A stretch of 64,000 bases of DNA from Castellaniella hirudinis_A (GCF_047468865.1 NZ_JBLGTV010000002.1:124001-188000), one strand, 5' to 3'; positions 34,395 to 53,715 are shown, numbered from the stretch's first letter. Notes: generated by a model not told the origin, from the sequence alone. Made by a program: numbers and translations.

Positions 34395-35084
34395 TTAGGC
34401 TCCTTTCTTGGGTGCGGCCTTGATGGCCGGACGCACGACGATGTCGGCATTCTTGTGGCCGGGGACGGCGCCGCGCACCAGCAGCAAGCCGCGTTCGGCG
34501 TCGACACGCACGACATCCAGGTTCTGCACCGTGGTGGTGACATCGCCCAGGTGACCGGACATCTTCTTGCCGGGAAACACGCGGCCGGGGTCTTGAGCCT
34601 GGCCGATGGAACCGGGCACGCGGTGCGAGCGCGAGTTGCCGTGGGAAGTGCGCTGGGCGCCGAAATTATGGCGCTTGATGGTGCCGGCAAAGCCCTTACC
34701 GATGCTGGTGCCGGTGACATCGACCTGCTGGCCGGCCTGGAAGACGGATTCCACGGCCACCACGGCGCCTGCCGTGTATTCGGCGGCCACGACGGGGTCG
34801 AGGCGGAATTCCTTCAGGATGGCGCCGGCTTCGATGCCGGCCTTGGCATAGTGGCCCGCCTGGGCCTTGGCCACGCGGGAAGCGCGACGCGTGCCATAAG
34901 CCAACTGCACTGCTGCATAGCCGTCGATTTCAGGCGTCTTGACCTGGGCGACGCGGTTGTTGGACACGTCCAGCACAGTTACCGGGATGGAATCGCCTTC
35001 CTCGGTAAAGATGCGGGTCATGCCGACTTTGCGCCCCACAAGCCCGAGGCGCCAGGCCGCGGGCGTAGGTGTCGAATTCGACAT
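34395..35084 (-). CDS. rplC: 50S ribosomal protein L3
   Basis: Early assembly protein near the peptidyl-transferase centre. The start at 35084 (MSNSTPTPAAWRLGLVGRKV) has GGAG 8 bases upstream and gives 229 aa; a longer frame to 35126 is rejected. The loop TSHGNSRSHRVPGSIGQAQD contains the glutamine that is methylated in many bacteria. It is the first gene of this transcription unit: a good promoter lies about 190 bp upstream, and rpsJ is separated by 417 bp. Confidence 0.97.
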   Translation of the reverse strand: MSNSTPTPAAWRLGLVGRKVGMTRIFTEEGDSIPVTVLDVSNNRVAQVKTPEIDGYAAVQLAYGTRRASRVAKAQAGHYAKAGIEAGAILKEFRLDPVVAAEYTAGAVVAVESVFQAGQQVDVTGTSIGKGFAGTIKRHNFGAQRTSHGNSRSHRVPGSIGQAQDPGRVFPGKKMSGHLGDVTTTVQNLDVVRVDAERGLLLVRGAVPGHKNADIVVRPAIKAAPKKGA

Positions 35085-35150
35085 TGTTTTCTCCGGGGCA
35101 TTAAAGCCCTTAAGCTTGAATCCCAAGTACGATTGCTTGGGGCTTGGGTA

Positions 35151-35180
35151 CTGCGGTTGCTTGTGCTGCGGCTGCTTGTA
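35151..35180 (-). repeat. Two imperfect 15-bp tandem repeats in the rplC leader
   Basis: On the plus strand CTGCGGTTGCTTGTG is followed directly by CTGCGGCTGCTTGTA, and part of the unit (CTGCGGTTT) recurs at 35194. They lie in the presumed 5' leader of the rplC message, between the promoter and the start codon. Function is unknown; they could be part of a regulatory RNA fold. Confidence 0.5.
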
Positions 35181-35275
35181 TGCCGCCTGGATACTGCGGT
35201 TTTACAGCCAGCCCATGACCGAAAACAGGCAATGGGCGCGCGTGCACCTATTGCCAATATACGACCAAGCCTTAA

Positions 35276-35307
35276 ATTCTAGCACTTGACCAGTTTTTGA
35301 TCAAGTG
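35276..35307 (-). promoter_or_regulatory. Promoter of the rplC-rpsQ operon with an overlapping dyad
   Basis: On the minus strand TTGATC (35304-35299), exactly 17 bp, then TAGAAT (35281-35276) make a strong sigma-70 promoter directed at rplC. Overlapping it is a dyad, CACTTGATCA and TGGTCAAGTG, around AAAAC (35283-35307; one mismatch). The dyad covers the -35 element and spacer, which would suit a repressor or activator site. Confidence 0.7.
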
Positions 35308-35428
35308 GTTGGCCCTATTTACCTATTTGCGTTGGCGCAACGACGGCAGGCACCTCGCCGCGTGTGCTGCCCGGTCGAGCGGAGGCCGGCCGCATGCGCG
35401 ACAGAAAACGCAGCCGCAAAAACCGGAA

Positions 35429-35489
35429 CGCCCCCGTGGCATCCTGTGCGACGGGGGCGCTGGCACGGTGCTTCCGGCGGGCCGGAAGC
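35429..35489 (-). terminator. Tandem hairpins after rpsJ, probable terminator
   Basis: First GCTTCCGG-cccg-CCGGAAGC (35489-35470), 12 bp after the rpsJ stop. Then CGCCCCCGT and ACGGGGGCG (35459-35429) around a 13-nt loop, followed on the minus strand by TTCCGGTTTTTG. The T-run is short and displaced. With the promoter at 35276 they separate the str-operon transcript from rplC. Confidence 0.55.
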
Positions 35490-35501
35490 GCTGCGAACCG
35501 T

Positions 35502-35813
35502 TTACTGCAGTGCGATTTCGACATCCACGCCGGCGGGCAGATCCAGGCGCATCAGCGCGTCCACGGTCTTGTCGGTGGGATCGACGATGTCCATCAGGCG
35601 CTGATGCGTGCGCATTTCGAACTGGTCACGCGACGTCTTGTTGACGTGCGGCGAACGCAGCACGTCGTAGCGGCGAATACGCGTGGGCAGTGGCACGGGA
35701 CCACGAACCACGGCGCCCGTGCGTTTGGCCGTATCGACAATCTCGGCGGCGGATTGGTCGATCAGCTTGTAATCAAACGCCTTCAGGCGGATGCGGATTT
35801 TTTGGTTTTTCAT
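35502..35813 (-). CDS. rpsJ: 30S ribosomal protein S10
   Basis: Small-subunit head protein, which also forms the NusB-NusE antitermination complex. At 103 aa it starts MKNQKIRIRLKAFDYKLIDQ and contains KRTGAVVRGPVPLPTRIRRYDVLRSPHVNKTSRDQFEMR. It lies downstream of tuf as the last gene of the str cluster, apart from the other S10-operon genes. Confidence 0.98.
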   Translation of the reverse strand: MKNQKIRIRLKAFDYKLIDQSAAEIVDTAKRTGAVVRGPVPLPTRIRRYDVLRSPHVNKTSRDQFEMRTHQRLMDIVDPTDKTVDALMRLDLPAGVDVEIALQ

Positions 35814-35837
35814 GGGAATCCCTAAAGAACGAGACTA

Positions 35838-35858
35838 GGCGGGGGCGAAGCCCCCGCC
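35838..35858 (-). other. Perfect hairpin between tuf and rpsJ
   Basis: GGCGGGGGC-gaa-GCCCCCGCC (9-bp stem, 3-nt loop) fills most of the 55-bp tuf-rpsJ spacer. No T-run follows it on the minus strand, so it may be a processing or stability stem at the 3' end of the tuf message. Confidence 0.55.
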
Positions 35859-35868
35859 AGCGCACCAA

Positions 35869-37059
<1,191 letters not shown>

Positions 37060-37126
37060 GATGATTCCTGTAATTTCCTAGGAAATAAAAGAGGTTTCGC
37101 CCCGACCCGCAGGCCGGGACCAATAA

Positions 37127-39229
<2,103 letters not shown>

Positions 39230-39259
39230 GATGTGTTTCCTGGTGAATGGCCGGTCGGA

Positions 39260-39730
39260 TTACCAACGGAAGTGGCTGAAGGCCTTGTTGGCTTCTGCCA
39301 TCTTGTGGGTGTCCTCGCGTTTTTTCATGGCGCCGCCGCGGCCTTCGGCGGCGTCCATGAGTTCGCCCGCCAGACGCAGATCCATGGACTTCTCGCCGCG
39401 TTTCTTGGCGGCTTCGCGCAACCAACGCATGGCCAGGGCCAGGCGGCGCACGGGGCGGACTTCGACCGGAACCTGGTAATTGGCACCACCCACGCGGCGG
39501 GACTTGACTTCGACCACGGGCTTGATGTTGTTGATGGCGGTATTGAAGACTTCGATGGGTTCCTTCCCGGTTTTGGCCTGGATCTGGTCAAAGGCGCCAT
39601 ACACGATGCGTTCCGCCACGGCTTTTTTGCCGGACAGCATGACGACGTTCATGAATTTGGCCAGCTCGACACTGCCGAACTTGGGATCTGGGAGGATTTC
39701 ACGCTTGGGTACTTCGCGACGACGAGGCAT
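39260..39730 (-). CDS. rpsG: 30S ribosomal protein S7
   Basis: Head assembly protein; in E. coli it represses the str operon by binding the rpsL-rpsG spacer. The 156-aa sequence starts MPRRREVPKREILPDPKFGS and contains the conserved VGGANYQVPVEVRPVRR loop. The spacer before it is 148 bp and has a small hairpin (GCCGCA-ctg-TGCGGC, 39759-39773), a candidate S7 target. Confidence 0.98.
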   Translation of the reverse strand: MPRRREVPKREILPDPKFGSVELAKFMNVVMLSGKKAVAERIVYGAFDQIQAKTGKEPIEVFNTAINNIKPVVEVKSRRVGGANYQVPVEVRPVRRLALAMRWLREAAKKRGEKSMDLRLAGELMDAAEGRGGAMKKREDTHKMAEANKAFSHFRW

Positions 39731-39878
39731 TTCGATTTCCTTGTGACGATTCAGTTGAGCCGCACTGTGCGGCCACGGCTTCCATCAGGAGAGCCACTTA
39801 CCTGCCAAAGCCAAATGGCCCTGGCTGCACGTTGTTGGCCGATACACGGCCGATGGGGAACGGCAGAACGGCGGTTGA

Positions 39879-40253
39879 TTACTTCTTGGGCCGCTTGGCG
39901 CCGTATTTGGAACGGGCCTGCTTGCGGTCTTTCACGCCTTGGAGGTCGAGCGACCCGCGCACGATGTGATAGCGCACACCCGGCAAGTCCTTGACCCGGC
40001 CGCCCCGCACCAGAACCACGGAGTGTTCTTGCAGGTTGTGGCCTTCGCCGCCGATGTACGAGATGACCTCGTAGCCATTGGTAAGGCGCACCTTGGCGAC
40101 CTTGCGCAGGGCGGAGTTAGGCTTTTTAGGAGTGGTGGTGTACACGCGGGTGCACACGCCACGGCGCTGGGGGCAGTTTTCCAGGGCCGGGCTCTTGCTG
40201 TTTTCGCGGCTGACCTGGCGCGGCTTGCGCAGCAGTTGAGCAATGGTAGGCAT
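39879..40253 (-). CDS. rpsL: 30S ribosomal protein S12
   Basis: Decoding-site protein. The 124-aa sequence has TTTPKKPNSALRKVAKVRL and LVRGGRVKDLPGVRYHIVRG; the lysines where streptomycin-resistance changes usually fall are the wild-type residues. The loop with the commonly methylthiolated aspartate (KDLPG) is intact. It is the first gene of the str cluster. Confidence 0.98.
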   Translation of the reverse strand: MPTIAQLLRKPRQVSRENSKSPALENCPQRRGVCTRVYTTTPKKPNSALRKVAKVRLTNGYEVISYIGGEGHNLQEHSVVLVRGGRVKDLPGVRYHIVRGSLDLQGVKDRKQARSKYGAKRPKK

Positions 40254-40362
40254 GACCTTTTATGCTTCCTTTGTACTTGCGTACTTTACGTCGATGTTCA
40301 GGTGACATGTACAAAATCCGCCTGACACGAATACGTAAAAGAGCGGGCCTTGCACAATCCAC

Positions 40363-40413
40363 CCCGGGTTTTTGCGGCCCGGGTTTGCCCGGGTGGTTTC
40401 CCGGGCGCGGCTA
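40363..40413 (-). repeat. Cluster of four CCCGGG palindromes in the rpsL upstream region
   Basis: Within about 50 bp the hexamer CCCGGG occurs four times, with TTTTTG, TTTG and TGGTTT between copies. On the minus strand this could form alternative hairpins such as CCACCCGGG pairing with CCCGGGGTGG. It lies 110-160 bp before rpsL, probably in the leader of the str message. An attenuator or processing element is possible; no function is shown by the sequence. Confidence 0.5.
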
Positions 40414-40476
40414 CTACACAAATAGCCCACTTGCTTGGCGCATACCAGAAGCGGGCCTTTATTTGATAAGCCATCC

Positions 40477-40506
40477 AGTGTAGCATGCAATCTTCTGGAA
40501 CAGCAA
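40477..40506 (-). promoter_or_regulatory. Possible promoter for rpsL
   Basis: On the minus strand TTGCTG (40506-40501), an 18-bp spacer and TACACT (40482-40477) lie about 225 bp before rpsL. Both hexamers are only partial matches. The site overlaps the aroQ leader on the other strand. No better match was found in the 265-bp intergenic region. Confidence 0.3.
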
Positions 40507-40518
40507 GAAGATCTAGCC

Positions 40519-40974
40519 ATGAACATCCTTGTCCTGCACGGCGTCAACCTGAACCTGTTCGGCCAGCGCGACCCGGCCCAATACGGCACGGTGACGTTGG
40601 CCGATATCGACCGGCAACTGCATCGGCTGGCGGCGGAACTGCAGGTACGGCTGGACTGCTTCCAGACCAACCACGAAGGCGTCATGGTCGAGCGCATCCA
40701 CCAGGCGCACGCCGACGGCGCCGACGCCGTGCTGATCAACGCGGGCGCCTGGACGCACTACAGCTACGCCATCCGCGACGCCCTGGCGATCCTGCGCCGC
40801 CCGGTGATCGAAGTGCACATGTCCAACATCCATGCCCGCGAAGCCTTCCGCCACGAATCCGTGCTGGCCCCGATCGTGCGCGGGCAAATCTGCGGTTTCG
40901 GCGCGGACAGTTATCTGCTGGGCCTGCGGGCGGCCGTGGGGGCGATTTCCCCCGCCCGCGCAAAAACGCAATAG
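40519..40974 (+). CDS. aroQ: Type II 3-dehydroquinate dehydratase
   Basis: Third step of the shikimate pathway; the dodecameric type II enzyme. From the ATG at 40519 it is 151 aa, a normal length. ILVLHGVNLNLFGQRDPAQYG carries the active-site Arg and Tyr. INAGAWTHYSYAIRDAL and EVHMSNIHAREAFRHESV are the other substrate motifs; HGVN for HGPN and the aromatic WTHYSY are less common versions. It is divergent from rpsL and convergent with aroE, which acts one step later in the same pathway. Confidence 0.94.
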   Translation: MNILVLHGVNLNLFGQRDPAQYGTVTLADIDRQLHRLAAELQVRLDCFQTNHEGVMVERIHQAHADGADAVLINAGAWTHYSYAIRDALAILRRPVIEVHMSNIHAREAFRHESVLAPIVRGQICGFGADSYLLGLRAAVGAISPARAKTQ

Positions 40975-41012
40975 CCGCCCGGGGCACGGCGCACAGGGCC
41001 CGGCGGGGTAAT

Positions 41013-41042
41013 CAAAGGCCCTTCAATCAAGGGCCCTTCAAT
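41013..41042. repeat. 15-bp tandem repeat at the aroQ-aroE convergent junction
   Basis: CAAAGGCCCTTCAAT is followed directly by CAAGGGCCCTTCAAT, one mismatch apart; the second copy contains the palindrome AAGGGCCCTT and overlaps the aroE stop codon (41038-41040). It may be a local duplication that forms a weak hairpin at the end of both genes. Confidence 0.5.
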
Positions 41043-41853
41043 ATTGCCGCAACAAGGCCCGCACGGCCGCCACGTCCGGGCGCACGCCCCGCCAAATGAC
41101 GAAAGACTCGGCGGCCTGCCCCACCAGCATGCCCAACCCATCCGCCACCCGCGCGGCGCCCTGGCGGCGGGCATCGGCCATGAACGGCGTGTCGCCCTTG
41201 CCGTAGACCATATCGTAAGCCAATGCATCGGGCGCATACAGGCCGGCGCCCAGATCCAGCCCCTGCGCGCTCAAGCCGGCGGAAGTCGCGTTGATGACCA
41301 CATCGAAGCGGCCGCCGGCCCCGGCCGCCAAATCGCCGGCGGCCACCGGATAAGCGCCGGCCCAGGGCGCAATCAAGGCCCGGGCTTTCTCGACGCTGCG
41401 GTTGAGCAGCAGCAGCTGGCGCGGCCCGGCCTGCAGCAAGGGCAGCAGCACGCCCCGCGCCGCGCCGCCCGCCCCCACCAGCAGCACCCGGGCCCCGGCC
41501 AAAGGCTTGCCGATCTGATCGCGGATATCCTGCACCAAGCCCAGGCCGTCCGTGTTGTCGCCCAGAATGCCATCCGGCGTAAAGCTCAGGGTATTGACCG
41601 CCTGGGCGGCCTGCGCGCGCGCGCTCAGGCGATCCGACAGGGCCAGCGCCTGCAGCTTGAAGGGCGCGGTGACGTTCATGCCCTTGCCGCCTCGCGCAAT
41701 GAACCCCCGCACCGTGGCGTCGAAATCATCCACCTCGGCCAGCAAAGCCTCGTAGGACAGATCGTGCCCCAACTGGCGGGCGAAGGCGGCATGGATAATG
41801 GGCGACTTGGATTGCGCAATCGGGTTGCCAATGACGGCATATTGGTCGGTCAT
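41038..41853 (-). CDS. aroE: Shikimate dehydrogenase
   Basis: NADP-dependent reduction of 3-dehydroshikimate. The start at 41853 (MTDQYAVIGNPIAQSKSPII) gives 271 aa; a longer frame overlapping the kinase gene is rejected. The shikimate-binding serine pair, the catalytic Lys/Asp in GKGMNVTAPFK and GDNTDG, and the nucleotide motif VLLVGAGGAARG are intact. It begins 23 bp after the sensor kinase stop on the same strand, so it may be transcribed from the kinase promoter. That link has no obvious metabolic logic. Confidence 0.95.
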   Translation of the reverse strand: MTDQYAVIGNPIAQSKSPIIHAAFARQLGHDLSYEALLAEVDDFDATVRGFIARGGKGMNVTAPFKLQALALSDRLSARAQAAQAVNTLSFTPDGILGDNTDGLGLVQDIRDQIGKPLAGARVLLVGAGGAARGVLLPLLQAGPRQLLLLNRSVEKARALIAPWAGAYPVAAGDLAAGAGGRFDVVINATSAGLSAQGLDLGAGLYAPDALAYDMVYGKGDTPFMADARRQGAARVADGLGMLVGQAAESFVIWRGVRPDVAAVRALLRQY

Positions 41854-41876
41854 GTCGGTGTTTCGATCCTTGGCTT

Positions 41877-44027
41877 TCAAGTGTTTCGGCCCGCTTCCAG
41901 CGGTATGAACAGCTGCAAGGCGGTGCCTTGTCGGGTCGATTCTAACGCCCGCACCGATCCCCCCAGCGCATCCAGACGGCGGCGCAGGTTGGCCAGGCCA
42001 TGGCCGCCGCAATCGGGCCGGTCAGCGCTCAGGCCGCAGCCGTTGTCCGAGACCGACAGGATCAGCGCGCCCTGATCGCACTGGATGTCGACGGCCACCC
42101 GGCTGGCTTGCGCGTGGCGGATCACATTGCTGATCAGCTCTCGCAGAACGGACGTCAAGTGCTTGAAGACGACATAATCCAGCTGCAGGCCGGGGTCGAG
42201 CGCCCGATCCCGCCAATCCAGCTGGATGCCGGCCGCTTCCAGGCGGTTCGCCAGTTCAGAGCGCAAATCGGCCTGCACGGCGGCCCAGGGGTGCTGTTCG
42301 CCGCTCAAACCCTGCACGATCACCCGCATTTCCCCCATGGCCTGGGTCAGGCTGTCGTGGGCCTGATCCAGATTGCGCTGGTGCAGGCCGGACAGCAGAA
42401 TGGCCCCCAGATCGTCATGCAGATCCTGGGCAATGCGCTGGCGTTCTTCACGCGCCCCCTGGGCATAGGCTTCGCGGCTTTCTTCCGCATAGGCCAGCAT
42501 GGCGCTGATCTGGCGCGCGCGGGCCAAGTCCAGCGAACTGAACAAGCGCCGGCCCTGGCCGGGATAGCGCAGCCGCAAGGCGGGGGCGTGGGCGGCGGCG
42601 GGGAAGCTCAGGCTGAGACCATCGTCACCCAGGGTCACTTGCTCCTGGGCGGCAACCGCCTGGATCTCCAAAGGAGCGAACTGCGCCTGCAGCAGGGCTT
42701 TCCAGCGGCGCGTGCATTCATCGGCGCTGGGGGCCAGCGCCACGCGGGTCACACTATTGAACAGGTTGCCCGGCGGCACGGGCGGCGAAACAAGCCGCGC
42801 CCACAGCCAATTGCGAAAAGGCAGCCACAACAATGCGCAAACCAGCAGCGACAGACTGAGCGACCAGCCCGAGGGCAGTTGCAGGCCGAATACCAGCAGC
42901 AAATCCAACCCGACCAGGGCCAGCGCGCCCACCACCCAGGCAATCGCCCTGAACCACCAGAGGCCCAGGTCGAACAGGCGATAGCGCAGCACCCCCAGCG
43001 CGATACCGCCATACATCAAGAGAAACAGCAGAAAGCTGTAACCCTGCAGACGCCCGGTATCGACCTCGATGATCTGCGGCACCATGATCAGCAGGACAAA
43101 CAGGCTGACCCCCACCAGCCAGGACAGCAGAAACCAGCGCAGCGCCGCCCGGGCGATGGGGTCGCGGTATGCCCTCAGCCACTGGATCAATGCCAGCGCG
43201 GTGCTGGCGATCAGCGCCGCGAACACCGGAACCCGGCGCCCCAGCATGACGGAGTCGAAGGCGCCAAAGGCCTGGGCCACGAACCACAGCGCATAGGCGG
43301 ACAGGATCAGCAAACCCAGCCAGGCGGGGGCCAGGCGCCGCGGATACACCAGCAGCAAGGCGGTAAAACTGGCGCAAAACATCAAGCCGCCGCCGAAATT
43401 CATGGTTTTCAGGACGATCATTTCGCTCAAGGGGATAGCCAGCTCCCGGGTGGTGTAGACCGCCGCACCCGGAGCAAACATCAGCGTGGTGGCCCCATTG
43501 AACAGCAAGTAGCGCACGCCGCTTTGCCGGGGCCGAAACGCCCAGACGGCGGAGACAATCAGCCAGGCAATCAGCCCCACGGCGACTTGCACCCAGAAAT
43601 CCACGGGCAGCGTCCACAGCGGCCGCCAAGGCGCCGGCGTCAGGCTGAATATCCGGCCCTGGCGGTCGCTGAGTTGCACCCGGGGCGCATCCTGGATGTC
43701 GGCCAGCTGCCCCATGTTTTTCAAGAATTGATGATATTCGGGGTATGTGCGGACATTGCCATCGGGCTCGACAATGAAGTCCAGCGCGCTGAACCGGTGG
43801 ATATCGCCCCCGCCCTGGATAGCCACCAGCTGACTGCCGACCGGGATATGCGCCCCGGGCCCTTGATGCGCCAGCACGATGGCGGCCTGATCCTGGTGGC
43901 TCCAGGCCAGGTGCAGGCCCAGCCAGGGCCGGCTTTGTGCCATATACACAAGCGCAATGATCAGCAGCACACCAAAAACGGCGGCGGCCAGCAAGCGTCT
44001 GCCAGGCGCAAAATCTGGAATCTTCAT
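41877..44027 (-). CDS. Multi-membrane-helix sensor histidine kinase (NarX/UhpB type)
   Basis: 716 aa from the ATG at 44027; in-frame starts up to 44108 would add 27 residues and overlap the divergent regulator. One helix (about 12-30), then a roughly 115-residue extracytoplasmic part with a PDZ-like GAHIPVGSQLVAIQGG stretch, then about nine more membrane helices. The cytoplasmic part has the HisKA_3 motif REERQRIAQDLHDDLGAILL (phospho-His near 537), N-box ELISNVIRHAQ, and ATP-lid motifs SVSDNGCGL and GGHGLANLRRRL. The signal is unknown. It pairs with the divergent LuxR-type regulator. Confidence 0.88.
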   Translation of the reverse strand: MKIPDFAPGRRLLAAAVFGVLLIIALVYMAQSRPWLGLHLAWSHQDQAAIVLAHQGPGAHIPVGSQLVAIQGGGDIHRFSALDFIVEPDGNVRTYPEYHQFLKNMGQLADIQDAPRVQLSDRQGRIFSLTPAPWRPLWTLPVDFWVQVAVGLIAWLIVSAVWAFRPRQSGVRYLLFNGATTLMFAPGAAVYTTRELAIPLSEMIVLKTMNFGGGLMFCASFTALLLVYPRRLAPAWLGLLILSAYALWFVAQAFGAFDSVMLGRRVPVFAALIASTALALIQWLRAYRDPIARAALRWFLLSWLVGVSLFVLLIMVPQIIEVDTGRLQGYSFLLFLLMYGGIALGVLRYRLFDLGLWWFRAIAWVVGALALVGLDLLLVFGLQLPSGWSLSLSLLVCALLWLPFRNWLWARLVSPPVPPGNLFNSVTRVALAPSADECTRRWKALLQAQFAPLEIQAVAAQEQVTLGDDGLSLSFPAAAHAPALRLRYPGQGRRLFSSLDLARARQISAMLAYAEESREAYAQGAREERQRIAQDLHDDLGAILLSGLHQRNLDQAHDSLTQAMGEMRVIVQGLSGEQHPWAAVQADLRSELANRLEAAGIQLDWRDRALDPGLQLDYVVFKHLTSVLRELISNVIRHAQASRVAVDIQCDQGALILSVSDNGCGLSADRPDCGGHGLANLRRRLDALGGSVRALESTRQGTALQLFIPLEAGRNT

Positions 44028-44149
44028 GTCGGACGGGGCAGGAAGGGGGCCGCAGGTGGGAAAATGTGATCGCGTACCATAACATTCCCGCATAATTGAC
44101 GCCATCATTTCGACGCCATGATGCGCGGCCGGACAGGATGAGAACCCCC

Positions 44150-44818
44150 ATGAAAATACCGCCCCCCTTCCCGGCCGCCGGCCAGCCGATCCGCCACTGT
44201 CTGCTGGTGGACGACCAGCCGGATGCGCTGGCCCTGCTGGCCGGCCTGGTTCAGTCCGTCTTTCCCGCCGCGCGGCAGGTGCACGCCGACAGCCTGGACG
44301 CCGCCTTGCGCGCCTTGCCGACGCAGCGCTACGACCTGGCCCTGATCGACCTGGAACTGGGCGATGGCAATGGCTGCGCCCTGATTACCCGGCTGCGCCG
44401 GCAGCAAAGCCAATGTCTGTGCGTGGTCAGCACGATTTTCGAGGATGACGACGCGCTGGTGTCGGCCTTGAAGGCCGGGGCTCAGGGCTACCTCCTGAAA
44501 GGGCAGCCCGCCGACCAGGTTCGCCTGCAGTTGCAGGGCATGGGCTCGGGCCTGCCGCCCCTGTCGCCGGCCATTGCCCGGCGGCTGATCCAGTATTTTC
44601 AGCAAGCAGCCCCCGAGATCGAAGACGGCGGCCTGAGCGAACGCGAAAAAGAAGTGCTCAGTCTGCTGGCCAAGGGCCTGCGCTTATCCGAAATCGGCCG
44701 GTTGCTGGGGATTTCCCGTCATACCGTGGGGGATCACGTCAAGTCCATTTACCGCAAGCTGAATATCAGCAGCCGCGCCGAAGCGGCCTTGTTCGCCCAG
44801 CGGCTGAAACTCGTCTGA
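44150..44818 (+). CDS. NarL/FixJ-family response regulator
   Basis: 222 aa from the ATG at 44150, which has GGATGAGA upstream; ATG 44138 in the same frame is the alternative. The receiver domain shows CLLVDDQPDAL, the phospho-acceptor in LALIDLELGDGNG, the Thr/Ser switch in CVVSTIFEDDD and the lysine in GYLLKGQP. The C-terminal LuxR-type helix-turn-helix reads LSEREKEVLSLLAKGLRLSE, then IGRLLGISRHTVGDHVKSIY. It is divergent from the kinase across about 120 bp that probably hold both promoters. Confidence 0.92.
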   Translation: MKIPPPFPAAGQPIRHCLLVDDQPDALALLAGLVQSVFPAARQVHADSLDAALRALPTQRYDLALIDLELGDGNGCALITRLRRQQSQCLCVVSTIFEDDDALVSALKAGAQGYLLKGQPADQVRLQLQGMGSGLPPLSPAIARRLIQYFQQAAPEIEDGGLSEREKEVLSLLAKGLRLSEIGRLLGISRHTVGDHVKSIYRKLNISSRAEAALFAQRLKLV

Positions 44819-44841
44819 AGAGTCATATCCGGGCAACGCGG

Positions 44842-44880
44842 TTGCGGTTGCATTCTATTTTCGTACTATAGTGCCTTCGT
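44842..44880 (+). promoter_or_regulatory. Promoter and possible operator before the AbrB-like gene
   Basis: TTGCGG (44842-44847), 16 bp, TACTAT (44864-44869). The -10 overlaps the 8-bp palindrome ACTATAGT (44865-44872), and TTCGTA occurs twice (44860 and 44876). AbrB-type antitoxins often bind their own promoter at palindromes, so this may be an autoregulatory site. Confidence 0.45.
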
Positions 44881-44905
44881 ATTTCGGTATTGATTGGAGG
44901 CAACC

Positions 44906-45211
44906 ATGCCTACACTCGCCCACCCGCCCGTGGTGAAGCTCGTTGGTGCCAACGGGCAGATTTCCCTGGGTAAGCAGTTCGCTGGGCGCCAGGTGCTGGT
45001 AGAAGAACAGGAGCCCGGCGTATGGCTGGTGCGCACGGCCACCGTGGTGCCGGACAACGAACGCTGGCTGCACAGCGAGGCGGCCGCCGCCGACCTGCAC
45101 GAAGCGCTGGCGTGGGCGCAGTCCCACCCCGCCAGCGATGAAGCCACCGTCCGGCTGGACTTGAACAACCCGGCTTCCCCCGATCACGACGCCACTTACG
45201 GGCGCAAGTGA
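44906..45211 (+). CDS. AbrB/SpoVT-like antitoxin-type protein, no adjacent toxin
   Basis: 101 aa from the ATG at 44906, preceded at 5 bases by GGAGG. The N-terminal half, VVKLVGANGQISLGKQFAGR, then QVLVEEQEPGVWLVRTATVV, is the swapped-hairpin DNA-binding fold of AbrB-like antitoxins. The C-terminal half is acidic (SEAAAADLHEALAWAQSHP, then ASDEATVRLDLNNP) and would be the toxin-neutralising part. Only 86 bp follow before the rpoC stop and the regulator gene precedes it, so no toxin gene is next to it. It may be an orphan antitoxin or a stand-alone regulator. Confidence 0.75.
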   Translation: MPTLAHPPVVKLVGANGQISLGKQFAGRQVLVEEQEPGVWLVRTATVVPDNERWLHSEAAAADLHEALAWAQSHPASDEATVRLDLNNPASPDHDATYGRK

Positions 45212-45239
45212 GCGCGTTGGGCGATGCGCGGCGCGACAT

Positions 45240-45282
45240 AAAAAACAGGCCCTGGTTTTCAAGCATCGAAAACCAGGGCCTG
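45240..45282 (-). terminator. Strong intrinsic terminator of the rpoBC operon
   Basis: A perfect 15-bp stem (CAGGCCCTGGTTTTC and GAAAACCAGGGCCTG) with a 7-nt loop, followed on the minus strand by six T residues, lies 15 bp after the rpoC stop. On the plus strand it also ends the AbrB-like gene with a weaker T signal. Confidence 0.92.
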
Positions 45283-45297
45283 CCATCGCCGGCTTAT

Positions 45298-53660
<8,363 letters not shown>

Positions 53661-53715
53661 GAGCACTCCGACTCGAGGGTTGCTTAGGCCGTTAACCACG
53701 GCCATGGTTTACGAC

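Noticed and set aside
37073..37086. 14-bp palindrome ATTTCCTAGGAAAT between fusA and tuf as an operator
   Set aside because: It lies just before the tuf ribosome-binding site inside an operon and no promoter accompanies it; noted under tuf only.
44819..45297. Toxin gene to pair with the AbrB-like antitoxin
   Set aside because: Only 86 bp follow the antitoxin before the rpoC stop, and the upstream gene is a clear response regulator. No small frame with a toxin motif was seen.
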